Virus record (IMG/VR): IMGVR_UViG_3300002131_000133
Coordinates: 1 to 24,502 of that record
Length of the DNA: 24,502 nucleotides
Strand: one strand, 5' to 3'
From: a virus
Shown here: piece after piece, positions 7,882 to 17,005 of the stretch
Layout of the letters: every line of letters begins with the position of its first letter
Position numbering within the stretch: position 1 is the first letter of the stretch
Made by a program: the position numbers and the translations under genes
The notes under the pieces: model-generated
What the model was told of the DNA's origin: nothing
The model's database searches: none
What the model saw: only the letters and a program-made list of their open reading frames with translations

Positions 7882-9816
7882 ATGGCTTTTTCCGTAAGTC
7901 CTTCCGTCATTGTTCGTGAAGTGGATGCGAGTCAAACAGTGCCGGGCGTTGCTACAGCTCCGGCAGCAATGGCCGGCATTTTTAAGTGGGGTCCAGTTAA
8001 CGATCCTATTCTAATCACTTCAGAAAATGACCTAGTAGATCGCTTTGGTAAACCAACCGACGACAACTATGAAACATTTTTCGTAGCGTCTGACTACTTA
8101 TCATACGCGAACGCGTTATATGTTGTACGTGCTGATGACGCATCTGCAACAGCATCTGGTACAACTCTTGTATATGATGCTAATAGCGTGATCGTTCCAG
8201 AAAGTAGTACATACGCCGCGTTTGATGCAAAATACCCTGGCGCATTAGGCAACTCAATTGAAGTTTCTTGGTGTACTAACTCTGCATATTCTATATCAGT
8301 TGTTGCAGTCGGTGGTATTGATGAAAACGCAGTTTCTAACAGTGCTGTTTTCCAAACTATTGCTTTCAACAGCACTGCAGTTTCTTTTGAAGTTGCGAAT
8401 ACTGTAAGTCTACCGGCTGTTAATGTCGGTGATGTTATCGTTATTGGTAACGCAAGCATTGGATACCAAGAACTTGTAGTCGCAACTGCTTCTGTTGCTG
8501 ACATTGATGAAGTGTTTGGATCAGGCAACACAGCCGTAACAGCAACTGTTGGCTTCACTCAAGCTATCGGATTTACAGGTCGCTATACACTTGCAGAAAC
8601 TGATCTTTCTAAGCTTTCAATGACTAAAAGATGGCAGCATAACGCTATCTTTGGAACAGCTCCTTCTGCCAATCATCTTCATATCGCAGTTATCGATAAA
8701 GATGGTGGAATCACTGGTACACCAAACACAGTTCTAGAAGCATTTGATAACTTATCAACAACCGCTGGAGCTACAAACGCGCAAGGTGCTACTAACTATT
8801 ATCCAATTGTTATTGAAAATAGTTCTTCGTGGATTAAACTAGCAAACTCATCAGTAATTGGTACTGCTACTCAAACAGTAAACAAATATGAAAATATGGT
8901 TGCTGGTACCGATGCTAAAACTGAATCTTCAGCAACATTGGGCTCCTTAGCTTTTGCTTGGGACACTCTTAAGAATGCAAATGAAATCGACATTGCATTT
9001 GTTCTTCAGGGCAAAGGCGATGATAATGCTACTCGTGCAAACTATATTGTTGCTAACTTAGCAGATTACAGAAAAGATTGTGTGGCATTCCTATCACCAT
9101 CTAAAGAAGCGGTAGTCGATGAGCTAAAAACAAATTCAAAACTAGATAACGCTATTGCTTATCGCAACAAAGTTCAGAACTCTTCTTACTGGTTCATGGA
9201 CAGCGGTTATAAATATCGGTATGACAAGTTTAACGACAAATATCGTTGGACTCCTCTAAACGGTGATATGGCAGGCCTTGCATCAAGAGTAGATGCGTGG
9301 GAATCTCCAGCTGGTTACAGAAAAGGTATTATTAAGAATATCGTTAAACTTGCGTTTAACCCAAGTAAACCACAAAGAGATCAATTGTACAGCGCAGACG
9401 TTAACCCAGTTATGTCTCAGACAGGACGAGGAATCGTACTATTTGGTGATAAAACAGGGCTTGGGACAGCAAGCGCATTTGACCGACTTAATGTTCGCAG
9501 ATTGTTTATTGCAGTTGAAAAGACAATTGCAACAGCAGCGGAAAGCTTCTTATTCGAGTTTAACGACGACTTTAGTCAGACTCAGTTTAAGAACATTGTA
9601 GATCCATTCCTTCGTGACATCCAAGGGCGTCGGGGCATTATTGATTTTAGAGTTGTTTCTGATTCTACAGTTAATACTGCTGAAGTTATTGATCAAAACA
9701 AATTCCGTGCAAGCATATTCATTAAGCCAGCTCGTTCTATTAATACTATCGAATTAACTTTCGTAGCAACTAGAACCGGTGTTGAGTTTGACGAAATTGT
9801 CGGACAGCTAGCGTAA
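7882..9816 (+). CDS. 18: Tail sheath protein gp18
   Basis: 644 residues, close to T4 gp18 (659). It forms the contractile sheath. The N terminus MAFSVSPSVIVREVDASQ followed by AGIFKWGPVNDP and LVDRFGKPTDDNYETFF is the classic sheath opening. The C-terminal part has YRWTPLNGDMAGL, SPAGYRKG, LNVRRLFIAVEK and the final FRASIFIKPARSINTIELTF, the conserved subunit-interlocking region. The middle (about 90-290) is Ala/Thr/Ser-rich and less conserved, corresponding to the exposed protrusion domains. It has its own late promoter and a strong ribosome site (AAAGGAG). Its TAA stop is part of the late promoter for the next gene. Confidence 0.95.
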   Translation: MAFSVSPSVIVREVDASQTVPGVATAPAAMAGIFKWGPVNDPILITSENDLVDRFGKPTDDNYETFFVASDYLSYANALYVVRADDASATASGTTLVYDANSVIVPESSTYAAFDAKYPGALGNSIEVSWCTNSAYSISVVAVGGIDENAVSNSAVFQTIAFNSTAVSFEVANTVSLPAVNVGDVIVIGNASIGYQELVVATASVADIDEVFGSGNTAVTATVGFTQAIGFTGRYTLAETDLSKLSMTKRWQHNAIFGTAPSANHLHIAVIDKDGGITGTPNTVLEAFDNLSTTAGATNAQGATNYYPIVIENSSSWIKLANSSVIGTATQTVNKYENMVAGTDAKTESSATLGSLAFAWDTLKNANEIDIAFVLQGKGDDNATRANYIVANLADYRKDCVAFLSPSKEAVVDELKTNSKLDNAIAYRNKVQNSSYWFMDSGYKYRYDKFNDKYRWTPLNGDMAGLASRVDAWESPAGYRKGIIKNIVKLAFNPSKPQRDQLYSADVNPVMSQTGRGIVLFGDKTGLGTASAFDRLNVRRLFIAVEKTIATAAESFLFEFNDDFSQTQFKNIVDPFLRDIQGRRGIIDFRVVSDSTVNTAEVIDQNKFRASIFIKPARSINTIELTFVATRTGVEFDEIVGQLA

Positions 9817-9822
9817 TAAATA
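9814..9822 (+). promoter_or_regulatory. Late promoter (TAATAAATA) overlapping the sheath stop codon
   Basis: The nonamer begins with the TAA stop codon of the sheath gene and lies 22 bp before the tube start. It is identical to the elements at 1853 and 18307. Confidence 0.55.
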
Positions 9823-9843
9823 CAATTAAAAGGAGAAAGACAC

Positions 9844-10377
9844 ATGGCATTTAACATCAACCAGTTCAAATCCGAACTCGTGGGTGGCGGTGCGCGTCCT
9901 ACGCTCTTCCAATGTCAAATCACCAATCCGATTAATTCCTCTGCCGATATCAAAGTACCATTTATGATAAGAGCAGCAGGAATTCCGGAGTCTACAATTG
10001 GCCAATATACGGTACCTTACTTTGGGCGCCAGGTCAAATATGCAGGTGATAGGGTATTCGCAGACTGGACAGTAACCGTTATCAACGATGAAGATTTCGC
10101 TATTCGTAACGCTTTAGAAGAGTGGATGAATTTTATTAACTCTCACGATTCCAACTCGAGAGGATTGCCGCAACAGTATAAGTCTACTGGGCAAGTTACT
10201 CAGTACAGCAAAGATGGTTCTGCATTGCGCACGTACGTTTTTGAAGGTATGTTCCCGATTTCCGTTGACGGTATTCAGTTAGACTGGAGCCAAACAGATT
10301 CAATCGAAGAATTTGGCGTTACATTCCAGTATGACTTATGGAGAGTTGAAGGAAACACCGGCGTACCAACAACTTAA
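9844..10377 (+). CDS. 19: Tail tube protein gp19
   Basis: 177 residues (T4 gp19 is 163). It forms the inner tube through which DNA passes. Typical features are the start MAFNINQFKSEL with GGARPTLFQC, the segment PFMIRAAGIPESTIG and the motif VPYFGRQVKYAGDR. The C-terminal part has FEGMFPISVDGIQLDWSQTD and IEEFGVTFQYDLW. The ribosome site AAAGGAGA precedes the ATG. It directly follows the sheath gene and precedes the portal, the conserved T4 order. Confidence 0.95.
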   Translation: MAFNINQFKSELVGGGARPTLFQCQITNPINSSADIKVPFMIRAAGIPESTIGQYTVPYFGRQVKYAGDRVFADWTVTVINDEDFAIRNALEEWMNFINSHDSNSRGLPQQYKSTGQVTQYSKDGSALRTYVFEGMFPISVDGIQLDWSQTDSIEEFGVTFQYDLWRVEGNTGVPTT

Positions 10378-10398
10378 TATATAATGTGAGGAATTAAA

Positions 10399-11979
10399 GT
10401 GAAGCTTTTTGGATTTGAAATAAAAAGAGAAGGCGAAGAGACTGGGCATACTCCAGTCTCTTTTGCTGAACCTTTAAATGATGACGGTGCTATTACCGTC
10501 GGCAATGCTATGGGCGGGTTTTACAGTACTATTCTAGATTTAGAAGGTAATGCTAAAACTGAATCAGAGCTTGTATCAAAATACCGCGGTTTGGCGATGC
10601 AACCTGAAATTACTCAGGCTGTAGATGAAATCGTGAATGAAGCTATTAGCGTTGATACTGATGACAAAGTAGTAGAAATCATATTAGATGACACTGATTT
10701 GCCAGACAAAGTTAAAGATAAATTAGTTGAAGAGTTTGAAAACGTACTCTCGCTTTTAGATTTTAGTAATACTGCTTACGACACATTTAGCAAATTCTAT
10801 GTAGATGGCAGAGTTAATTACCATTGTATCATAGATCCTGAAGATATTAAAGCAGGCCTCCAAGAAGTACGTTATGTGGATCCACGCAAGCTTAAACTTA
10901 TCCGTGAAATAGATAAGAGTGGAAAAGACAAACATTCTGGCGCTCCAATTAAAAAAGTTAAATCTGAATACTACATGTATTCAGAAAACGGTTTTGGTAG
11001 TGATAAAGGTTCGTCTAGTAGTTCACAAGGAACACAAGGCTTTAAGATCGCAAAAGATTCTATTGCTCGTATTACATCCGGCGTAATGACTGAAAATAAC
11101 TCTCTTGTTCTTTCTCATCTTAACGCTGCAATTAAACCGATCAACCAGTTGAGGATGCTTGAAGATGCTGTTATCATTTATACTCTTACAAGAGCTCCTG
11201 AAAGACGAGTTTTCTATATTGACGTTGGTAACTTGCCTAAATCGAAGGCTGAACAGTATCTAAGAGATATGATGGTTCGTCATAAAAACAAGCTACAGTA
11301 TAATTCATCTACTGGTGAAATATCAGATGCTCGTAAAATGATGACTATGACTGAAGACTTGTGGTTCCCACGTCGTGGTGGTGAAAGAACTACTGAAGTT
11401 GATACGTTAGCTGGCGGCAATGCTGCTGGGTTAACAAGCGACGAGAACTTGCAGTACTTCCAACGCAAACTATATAAGTCGTTGAAGGTGCCTATTTCTC
11501 GCTTAGAACCAGAAACAATGGCGACATTTGGTCGTACATCTGAAATTACTCGTGATGAGCTTAAGTTTGGCAAGTTCATTCAAAGATTACGCAATCGTTT
11601 CTCATCGCTGTTTACACAGATTCTTGAAAAGCAGCTAGTCCTTAAAGGTATTATGACACCCGAAGAGTTCGCTGAAATCAAGAATGATTTAAGATACGAC
11701 TTTATTCAAGATAACTATTTTACAGAATTGAAAGAAGCTGAGATTACCCGTGAAAGACTTACTACTCTTCGTGAAGTTGAAGAACATATTGGTACATATT
11801 ATTCTAGAGAGTGGGTTCGTAAAAACGTTCTTCGTATGTCTGATGAAGATATTAAAGAAATGGCAAAAGAGATTGCTAAAGAAGCAGCAGAAGCGCCAGA
11901 AGAAGAGCCAACTGATGACGGTGATATGGAGAGTCAGAGTAACACAGATCAGAGAGATTCAAAAATCGTTAATGGATAA
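10399..11979 (+). CDS. 20: Portal vertex protein gp20
   Basis: 526 residues, almost identical in length to T4 gp20 (524). The dodecameric portal is the DNA entry/exit channel and the seed for prohead assembly. Supporting motifs are GGFYSTILDLEG, YRGLAMQPEITQAVDEIVNEAI, VNYHCIIDPED and RYVDPRKLKLIREI. Also RAPERRVFYIDVGNLPKSKA, WFPRRGGERTTEVDTLAGG and the helix ITRDELKFGKFIQRLRNRF. The gene starts with GTG at 10399, seven bases after GAGG (10388-10391); no upstream in-frame ATG is available. The C terminus is a long acidic tail (EAPEEEPTDDGD). The stop TAA lies within a late-promoter-like sequence. Confidence 0.95.
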   Translation: MKLFGFEIKREGEETGHTPVSFAEPLNDDGAITVGNAMGGFYSTILDLEGNAKTESELVSKYRGLAMQPEITQAVDEIVNEAISVDTDDKVVEIILDDTDLPDKVKDKLVEEFENVLSLLDFSNTAYDTFSKFYVDGRVNYHCIIDPEDIKAGLQEVRYVDPRKLKLIREIDKSGKDKHSGAPIKKVKSEYYMYSENGFGSDKGSSSSSQGTQGFKIAKDSIARITSGVMTENNSLVLSHLNAAIKPINQLRMLEDAVIIYTLTRAPERRVFYIDVGNLPKSKAEQYLRDMMVRHKNKLQYNSSTGEISDARKMMTMTEDLWFPRRGGERTTEVDTLAGGNAAGLTSDENLQYFQRKLYKSLKVPISRLEPETMATFGRTSEITRDELKFGKFIQRLRNRFSSLFTQILEKQLVLKGIMTPEEFAEIKNDLRYDFIQDNYFTELKEAEITRERLTTLREVEEHIGTYYSREWVRKNVLRMSDEDIKEMAKEIAKEAAEAPEEEPTDDGDMESQSNTDQRDSKIVNG

Positions 11980-11982
11980 ATA
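11975..11982 (+). promoter_or_regulatory. Late-promoter-like octamer GATAAATA
   Basis: One mismatch to TATAAATA. It overlaps the portal stop codon (11977-11979) and lies 33 bp before the next start. Position and overlap mirror the element at 9814, but the mismatch lowers confidence. Confidence 0.4.
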
Positions 11983-12015
11983 TAATCAAATTAAAGTAAA
12001 TTCAGGAGATTTCAA

Positions 12016-13182
12016 ATGAAGTCGTTTAGACAAGTTATTGCGGAAGTTGCTGAGCCAAATTCGCGGGCAGAAGAAGAGCAAGCATTTAAGGATATGCATA
12101 CTTACGAAGTGATCGGTCACCCAGTTGCTTTAGATCACCAGTTCACTGGCGAGATTGCTAAGCCGAAAGCGGCTCGCATTGCAGACCAAGAAGGTGATGC
12201 TAATTACGATACTGCATATGCTTATGGTATGAATGCAATGTATGATAAAGCGTTCGCTATTGAACAAGTTAATGAAAATGCAGCTGAAGAAATTCCAATG
12301 ATGAGTCAGCAACTTGACTTTATCACAATGGCTGCTAAAGCTATTAAAGCTTCTTTAAGCAAGGGTGGCGATCCTGAAGAATGGTATCAAAACAAACTTG
12401 CTACTGCACATGAGGCAATCAAAACACTTCATGCTAATATTGCTAGTGACGTAACTGAAAGCGAAATGGCTAAAAGAGACGCGCTCGATAAAGCTGCTGC
12501 TCCTTCAAAAGAAGGCAAGAAAGCAGTATCTTTGAAAAAAGCTCCTTGGGATAAAACAGAAGAACTTTCTCCTAAGCAAAAGAAAATTGATCATAACAAA
12601 AATGGCAAAATTGATGGCCACGACTTAGCTATGATTAGAGCTAAAAAGAACGAAGAAGCTGAACTTGATGAAGTATCACAAGAAACTCTTAAAGATTACC
12701 ATGCAAAAGCAGCTGTTGATCTGAGAAATAAAAGAGAAAAACTTAGAAACGGCACCCTTACATCTAAAGATCTTAAAGGTGGTCAAAATAGAGTAAAAGG
12801 TCTTAATAGAGCTGCTGACAAAATGGAAGAAGTAGTTGCTGAAACTACCAACTCTGCTCTTAAAAAACCAATTACTATGACTGGCGCCGATGGCAAAACT
12901 CGTACTGTTATGAAATCTACAAAATCGAACTATACTGATGAGCGCGGTCAAGATAAGATTACAACAAAAGAATCAGTCGATCGGATTGATGAAGCGTTTT
13001 CTGCAGGTATTGTAAAGTTTAAAGATAATACTTCTGCCATTATTAAAAAAGAAGACGCGGACATTCTTAACAAATTGTTCAAGAAAATGTCATCAGCTAG
13101 TGTAAAGAAAATGACTGAAACTGCTATGAAAAACAAAGCTGGTATGGCTGAAATTCTGGAATTTGCTAGAGAAGCTCTATAA
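12016..13182 (+). CDS. Probable prohead core/internal virion protein with EF-hand-like loop
   Basis: 388 residues, not assigned with certainty. In T4 the small core genes 67 and 68 occupy this position between portal and protease. Residues 95-145 form a helical region (SQQLDFITMAAKAIKASL, GGDPEEWYQNKLA) seen in uncharacterised virion proteins of marine T4-likes, as I recall. Residues 192-203 are an EF-hand/dockerin-type loop with D192, N194, N196, D200 and D203. The protein is very rich in Lys, Glu and Ala. RIDE326-A327 fits the (I/L)xE-A/G cleavage rule of gp21-type proteases, so it may be packaged and processed. Ribosome site CAGGAG. Its stop overlaps the next start by one base. Confidence 0.65.
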   Translation: MKSFRQVIAEVAEPNSRAEEEQAFKDMHTYEVIGHPVALDHQFTGEIAKPKAARIADQEGDANYDTAYAYGMNAMYDKAFAIEQVNENAAEEIPMMSQQLDFITMAAKAIKASLSKGGDPEEWYQNKLATAHEAIKTLHANIASDVTESEMAKRDALDKAAAPSKEGKKAVSLKKAPWDKTEELSPKQKKIDHNKNGKIDGHDLAMIRAKKNEEAELDEVSQETLKDYHAKAAVDLRNKREKLRNGTLTSKDLKGGQNRVKGLNRAADKMEEVVAETTNSALKKPITMTGADGKTRTVMKSTKSNYTDERGQDKITTKESVDRIDEAFSAGIVKFKDNTSAIIKKEDADILNKLFKKMSSASVKKMTETAMKNKAGMAEILEFAREAL

Positions 13183-15383
13183 TGGCTTGGGCGGATGTTC
13201 TAGGATCTGAAGGTGGGGTAGCTAATACTTGCATCTGGGAATATGATAATGCAGCAACAGCAGCAGACACATATTTAGACGCTAATGGAACAACCGCTTC
13301 TGGCATCAGAACGTTTACACCTACTGGTGGTAATGCACAGTATACTTATGTTAAGGTCAGAAAAAAAGGTGAGACAGCATTACGTGGCGAGATCAGTAAA
13401 TCATATTGGGATTTTAGATCGTCGGTATCTGTGTATGCAATACTTACTCTTGAGCCAAGTTTCATTCTCGACTTCAAGGCGAGTGTCTTTAACAAAAATG
13501 GTGTTTCCTCTACCTTCGGTGCATCTATAACTCACGCAGCTACAACCAATGCAACTATGGTCGATAGTGATGGCTTGCTGAAGTGGCGTCCACATAACTT
13601 GGTTCCCTACAGCGAAGACCAGACGCAGTGGAACTTGTATTTAGCAACAGCCACACGTACAGCAGACCGCATTACCTTTACAACAGCCACCACTGATAGA
13701 CGTGCAGCAACTTTTAGGGCTGCGACACAGACAGTCAAGGGTTTAGACTATAAGATAGTAGCAGATTTCACCGTTGATGACGGCCTGCCTGTAATTGCCT
13801 TGGGCGCGTGGGCCTCCGCTACGAGGTTTAGTTGGGCAGCTTATGATACGACTTTATTAACGTCCTCCACCTACACAGTCAGCGACCCTACATCAGCCAT
13901 GACTGTAGATAGTTGCGTGAACATATCTGGTAACATTTGGCGGCTTACAGTCGGCTACACAGCTACCACAACAGGTAATTCCGCACCAGCAAGTATTATT
14001 GTCCATCTCGGTGCAGCAGGTCAGACAGCACAGCAGCTACGCACAGCTGGTGTGGGTACTGGTTCTTGCGGTGTTACTAACGTACACACCTACCAAAGTG
14101 ACCTCGGTGGCATGGTGAACAACCCTGATGCCTCTACAGGCTTTGAGTCATACGTTCCAACGACAACTACTCCTGTTTACCTTTCTCGTCGTGGTCATCA
14201 CGTCTACAATGGCTCTGCTTGGGTTAACGAAGGCATCCTCCACGAGAGTGAAGCTCGGACTAACTTGATGACTAGCTCTGGTGATTTGGATGGCACTGGT
14301 TGGGCTGGTACCATGACCAGAGGTGCAGTAACCTCAGGTTCACCCTTCGGTACTTATCAGACGATTTCACCTGTAAGTAGTGGTGGAGACCTTGGCACCG
14401 CGCAAAGAAACCAAGTCGGTAAAACCCTTACATTAGGTGCAACCTATGTTGGTTGGGCGTTGGTTAAGTATTCTGCTGGTTCTGGCTGGTTTGATATTAA
14501 TATGTACGACACGGGCGACACTTCTAAACGTGCTTACTTTGACGTGCAGAATGGCGCTGTAGGCACTAAGGATGCCGCTAACATAGACCACGGGATGGTA
14601 GACTATGGTGATGGCTGGTGGCTATGTTGGGCTTCGGCTGATGCAGCTTCTACCTCTGGTGGTTCGAGGTATGAGGTTCCCAACGGTGACGGTGTTGTGA
14701 CTTGCACCGCAACAGATGTTATCTTAATAGCTGGCACACAGTATGAACTAGGCTCAACTCCATCAAGTTACATCCCAACAACAACAGCTACAGCTACTCG
14801 TGCTGCTGAGACACTAACAGTCCCTGCGGCTAACCTGCCGTATAACAGCACTAACGTGTCTATCCAGATGGATGGCAAGATGACTTATGCTGATAATGGG
14901 CTTACTCCAGGCGTCGGTGGGGGGGAGGTATCTTTTCTTCTTTGGAAATCTGGCAATATAGACTACATCAGCACTGGTATTGACACTGGTGGTAATAGGT
15001 CAGGCCAATACGATGCCTCGCAAAGAACCGCGACCAGTGGAGGTCAGCAGTTATCACAAGGCTCGACTACCGACTACTCTCCTAACACCAACGTACCCTT
15101 CAACCTCGCATCAATTCACAGCTCTACGTTCATTAAAGGCGCAACCGAGGGTACACTCACAACATCTTTCTACCCAACTCGTCAAGGCCTCCCTGACCTA
15201 TCATCTACTAACTTAGACCTTGGACAACTTTTCATGGGTACAATCGGACAGTTTCGTATGTGGTCTGACGACTTAGGTGACGCTGGTATTACGGAAGCAA
15301 CTTTACCATCAACTGAACCATCTCTGAGCCTGACCTTCGATGGCAGTGAGAACAGCTTTATCATACTAGATTGGAGTGAGTAA
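13182..15383 (+). CDS. Large head-spike/fibre-like protein with two carbohydrate-binding-like modules
   Basis: 733 residues. Residues 1-135 are a separate N-terminal domain, perhaps the capsid anchor. Two related modules follow: 137-334, starting NLVPYSEDQTQWN and ending YVPTTTTPVYLSR, and 349-545, starting LHESEARTNLM and ending GSTPSSYIPTTTATATRAAE. These start and end phrases are typical of phage and prophage head-spike-fibre or CBM-like jelly rolls. Residues 546-706 look LamG-like (VSIQMDGKMTY, GTIGQFRMWSDDL). GC is visibly higher than in the flanking genes from about codon 135 on. It is joined to the preceding gene by TAATG, so it is translated as part of the prohead operon. Role as a surface adhesin is inferred. 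Confidence 0.65.
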   Translation: MAWADVLGSEGGVANTCIWEYDNAATAADTYLDANGTTASGIRTFTPTGGNAQYTYVKVRKKGETALRGEISKSYWDFRSSVSVYAILTLEPSFILDFKASVFNKNGVSSTFGASITHAATTNATMVDSDGLLKWRPHNLVPYSEDQTQWNLYLATATRTADRITFTTATTDRRAATFRAATQTVKGLDYKIVADFTVDDGLPVIALGAWASATRFSWAAYDTTLLTSSTYTVSDPTSAMTVDSCVNISGNIWRLTVGYTATTTGNSAPASIIVHLGAAGQTAQQLRTAGVGTGSCGVTNVHTYQSDLGGMVNNPDASTGFESYVPTTTTPVYLSRRGHHVYNGSAWVNEGILHESEARTNLMTSSGDLDGTGWAGTMTRGAVTSGSPFGTYQTISPVSSGGDLGTAQRNQVGKTLTLGATYVGWALVKYSAGSGWFDINMYDTGDTSKRAYFDVQNGAVGTKDAANIDHGMVDYGDGWWLCWASADAASTSGGSRYEVPNGDGVVTCTATDVILIAGTQYELGSTPSSYIPTTTATATRAAETLTVPAANLPYNSTNVSIQMDGKMTYADNGLTPGVGGGEVSFLLWKSGNIDYISTGIDTGGNRSGQYDASQRTATSGGQQLSQGSTTDYSPNTNVPFNLASIHSSTFIKGATEGTLTTSFYPTRQGLPDLSSTNLDLGQLFMGTIGQFRMWSDDLGDAGITEATLPSTEPSLSLTFDGSENSFIILDWSE
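14787..14804 (+). repeat. 18-bp direct repeat, copy 1
   Basis: GCTACAGCTACTCGTGCT encodes the end of a spike module (ATATRA). An identical copy lies at 16511-16528 in the next gene in the matching protein position, indicating common descent of the two modules. Confidence 0.7.
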
Positions 15384-15385
15384 TC

Positions 15386-17005
15386 ATGGGTACTAAACAA
15401 TACGACAGTGCAACTGATCTCATTACGTTCTCCCGTGCAAGCGGGGGGACAGCACTAAGCAAGATTAGCTATGGCAACAATTCGGTTACGAATGGCACGT
15501 TTGATACTGATTTGTCTGGTTGGACCCAAAATGGTGCTGAGTGGGTTTACAGCAATGGCAAAGCGGCACTTCTAGCTAATGCCATAGCTAATCAAAGCCT
15601 TTCATCTACTAACGCTTATGTAAAGGCAGGAAAAACATATAGAGTTAGATTTGATGCTTCAACATCTGTTGGTACTCCAGTGAACACATACATGAAAGTT
15701 CGGATTAAGAGTAATGATAACGGAACAGGTGTAATGATCTACAATCAAAACTATATACTCACTGGCTCAACCGAGATCTTTCTATCTCCAACAGCAAACG
15801 GCTATGTGAGCTTTGATAACGTAGTCTCTAGTAGCTTTGACAAGTTTATTGACAACGTATCCATTGAAGAAGTCCTCTTCGGCCAATCTGATGGCACACT
15901 ACAAGTGTTTAACCACGGTAACAACATCCCTCGCATTGAGTACGATGCTACTGGTGCAGTCAAAGGTTTACTGATTGAGGAAGCTAGGACTAACATTGCG
16001 AAGTATTCTGAGGATTTCACGCAGGGGTACTGGAAGGCATATAATGCAGTAACAACAACAGGTAATGTAGCAGTTGCACCTGATGGCAATTTAACAGCCG
16101 ACAGAATTGCCGCTAAGAATGCGACAACAAACAATGGAGCTTTTACGGATGACGATGTGCCTACTGGTGGTTGCGTTAGTGTCTTCGCTAAAGCTGACAC
16201 AGTTGATTGGCTTGGTTTCGGACAAGCTGGAGGTTGCTGGGCGTACTTTGACCTTGCAAATGGCGTTACAGGGAACAAGTCCACTACTGTTGGTTACACC
16301 AGCATAACCGCTTACCCTAATGGTTGGTATCTTTGCCAAGCATGGGGCATAACTATTAGCTGGCATCGTGTGTTGTTCTCTCCAAAGCCAACAGAGGGCA
16401 ATGGCGACCCTTGGAGTAATGTCACTAATGCGATTGGAGATAGTGTGTTCTTATGGGGCGCACAAATAGAAGCTGGCGCTTTCCCTTCGTCCTACATCCC
16501 GACGACAGGCGCTACAGCTACTCGTGCTATGGACCTCGCCGAAATCCCAACGAGTGCCTTTGGTTATAACAACGATAAGGGTAGTATCGCTGTGGAGTTC
16601 AAGAGTAATAAACCTAGTAGTCTGGATTATGGTGCTTTCGTTTTAAGTGATGGCACTCCTTACAACAGAATAATACACTTCACCTCTGCCACAGCCCACC
16701 GTGCTGCTAGTATCAATTCAGGCAACTTAGATGTAGATATAGGCGCTGGCAGTAGGGGCGCACCTTCTGAACTTGTTAAGTTTGCTATTGGATTTAGCGA
16801 CAACAACTTCGCAGCTTCTCTTAATGGCGCAACAGCAGTCACTGATACATCAGTAACCATTCCGTCTGGGTTATCTAAGTTGGCGCTTGGCTATTTTTAC
16901 GACAACTTTCAAGGTAACTTCGCTGCAGTGAATGGGCACATCAAGTCCATACAATACTATCCACGTCAACTAACTAATACACAATTACAGGAGCTAACAA
17001 CATGA
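15386..17005 (+). CDS. Head-spike/fibre-like protein with jelly-roll and CBM-like modules
   Basis: 539 residues. The N terminus has LITFSRASGGTAL, the standard opening of phage head-spike-fibre proteins. A CBM4/9-like jelly roll follows (about 30-160: VTNGTFDTDLSGWTQNG, then VKAGKTYRVRFDAS and DNVSIEEV). Next is a linker (IEYDATGAVKGLLIEEARTN) and a second module at 205-380 with YSEDFTQGYW, NGWYLCQAWG, WGAQIEAGAFPSSYIPTT and ATATRAMD. The C terminus (395-539) is LamG-like and ends GHIKSIQYYPRQLTNTQLQEL. The second module is clearly related to those of the preceding gene. It starts two bases after that gene's stop, with GGAG nine bases upstream. Probably binds host or environmental glycans; this is inference from the folds. 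Confidence 0.68.
   Translation: MGTKQYDSATDLITFSRASGGTALSKISYGNNSVTNGTFDTDLSGWTQNGAEWVYSNGKAALLANAIANQSLSSTNAYVKAGKTYRVRFDASTSVGTPVNTYMKVRIKSNDNGTGVMIYNQNYILTGSTEIFLSPTANGYVSFDNVVSSSFDKFIDNVSIEEVLFGQSDGTLQVFNHGNNIPRIEYDATGAVKGLLIEEARTNIAKYSEDFTQGYWKAYNAVTTTGNVAVAPDGNLTADRIAAKNATTNNGAFTDDDVPTGGCVSVFAKADTVDWLGFGQAGGCWAYFDLANGVTGNKSTTVGYTSITAYPNGWYLCQAWGITISWHRVLFSPKPTEGNGDPWSNVTNAIGDSVFLWGAQIEAGAFPSSYIPTTGATATRAMDLAEIPTSAFGYNNDKGSIAVEFKSNKPSSLDYGAFVLSDGTPYNRIIHFTSATAHRAASINSGNLDVDIGAGSRGAPSELVKFAIGFSDNNFAASLNGATAVTDTSVTIPSGLSKLALGYFYDNFQGNFAAVNGHIKSIQYYPRQLTNTQLQELTT
16511..16528 (+). repeat. 18-bp direct repeat, copy 2
   Basis: Identical to 14787-14804. It encodes ATATRA at the end of the second module of the spike protein. 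Confidence 0.7.

Noticed and set aside
8094-8558. Open frame of 154 codons on the minus strand inside the sheath gene
   Set aside because: It mirrors the Ala/Thr/Val-rich middle of the sheath protein and has no start signal or family resemblance.
9293-9601. Plus-strand open frame of 102 codons inside the sheath gene
   Set aside because: Out of frame with the conserved sheath C-terminal region, low complexity (many Leu/Gln), no ribosome site.
10374-10385. AT-rich TAATATATAAT before the portal gene as a late promoter
   Set aside because: It lacks the AAATA end of the late octamer and is too close to the GTG start and its ribosome site.
15802-16284. Long open frame (160 codons) on the minus strand inside a spike gene
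   Set aside because: It lies opposite a clearly coding plus-strand frame, has no ribosome site or recognisable protein pattern, and the high-GC repetitive Ala/Thr/Ser coding explains the absence of stops.
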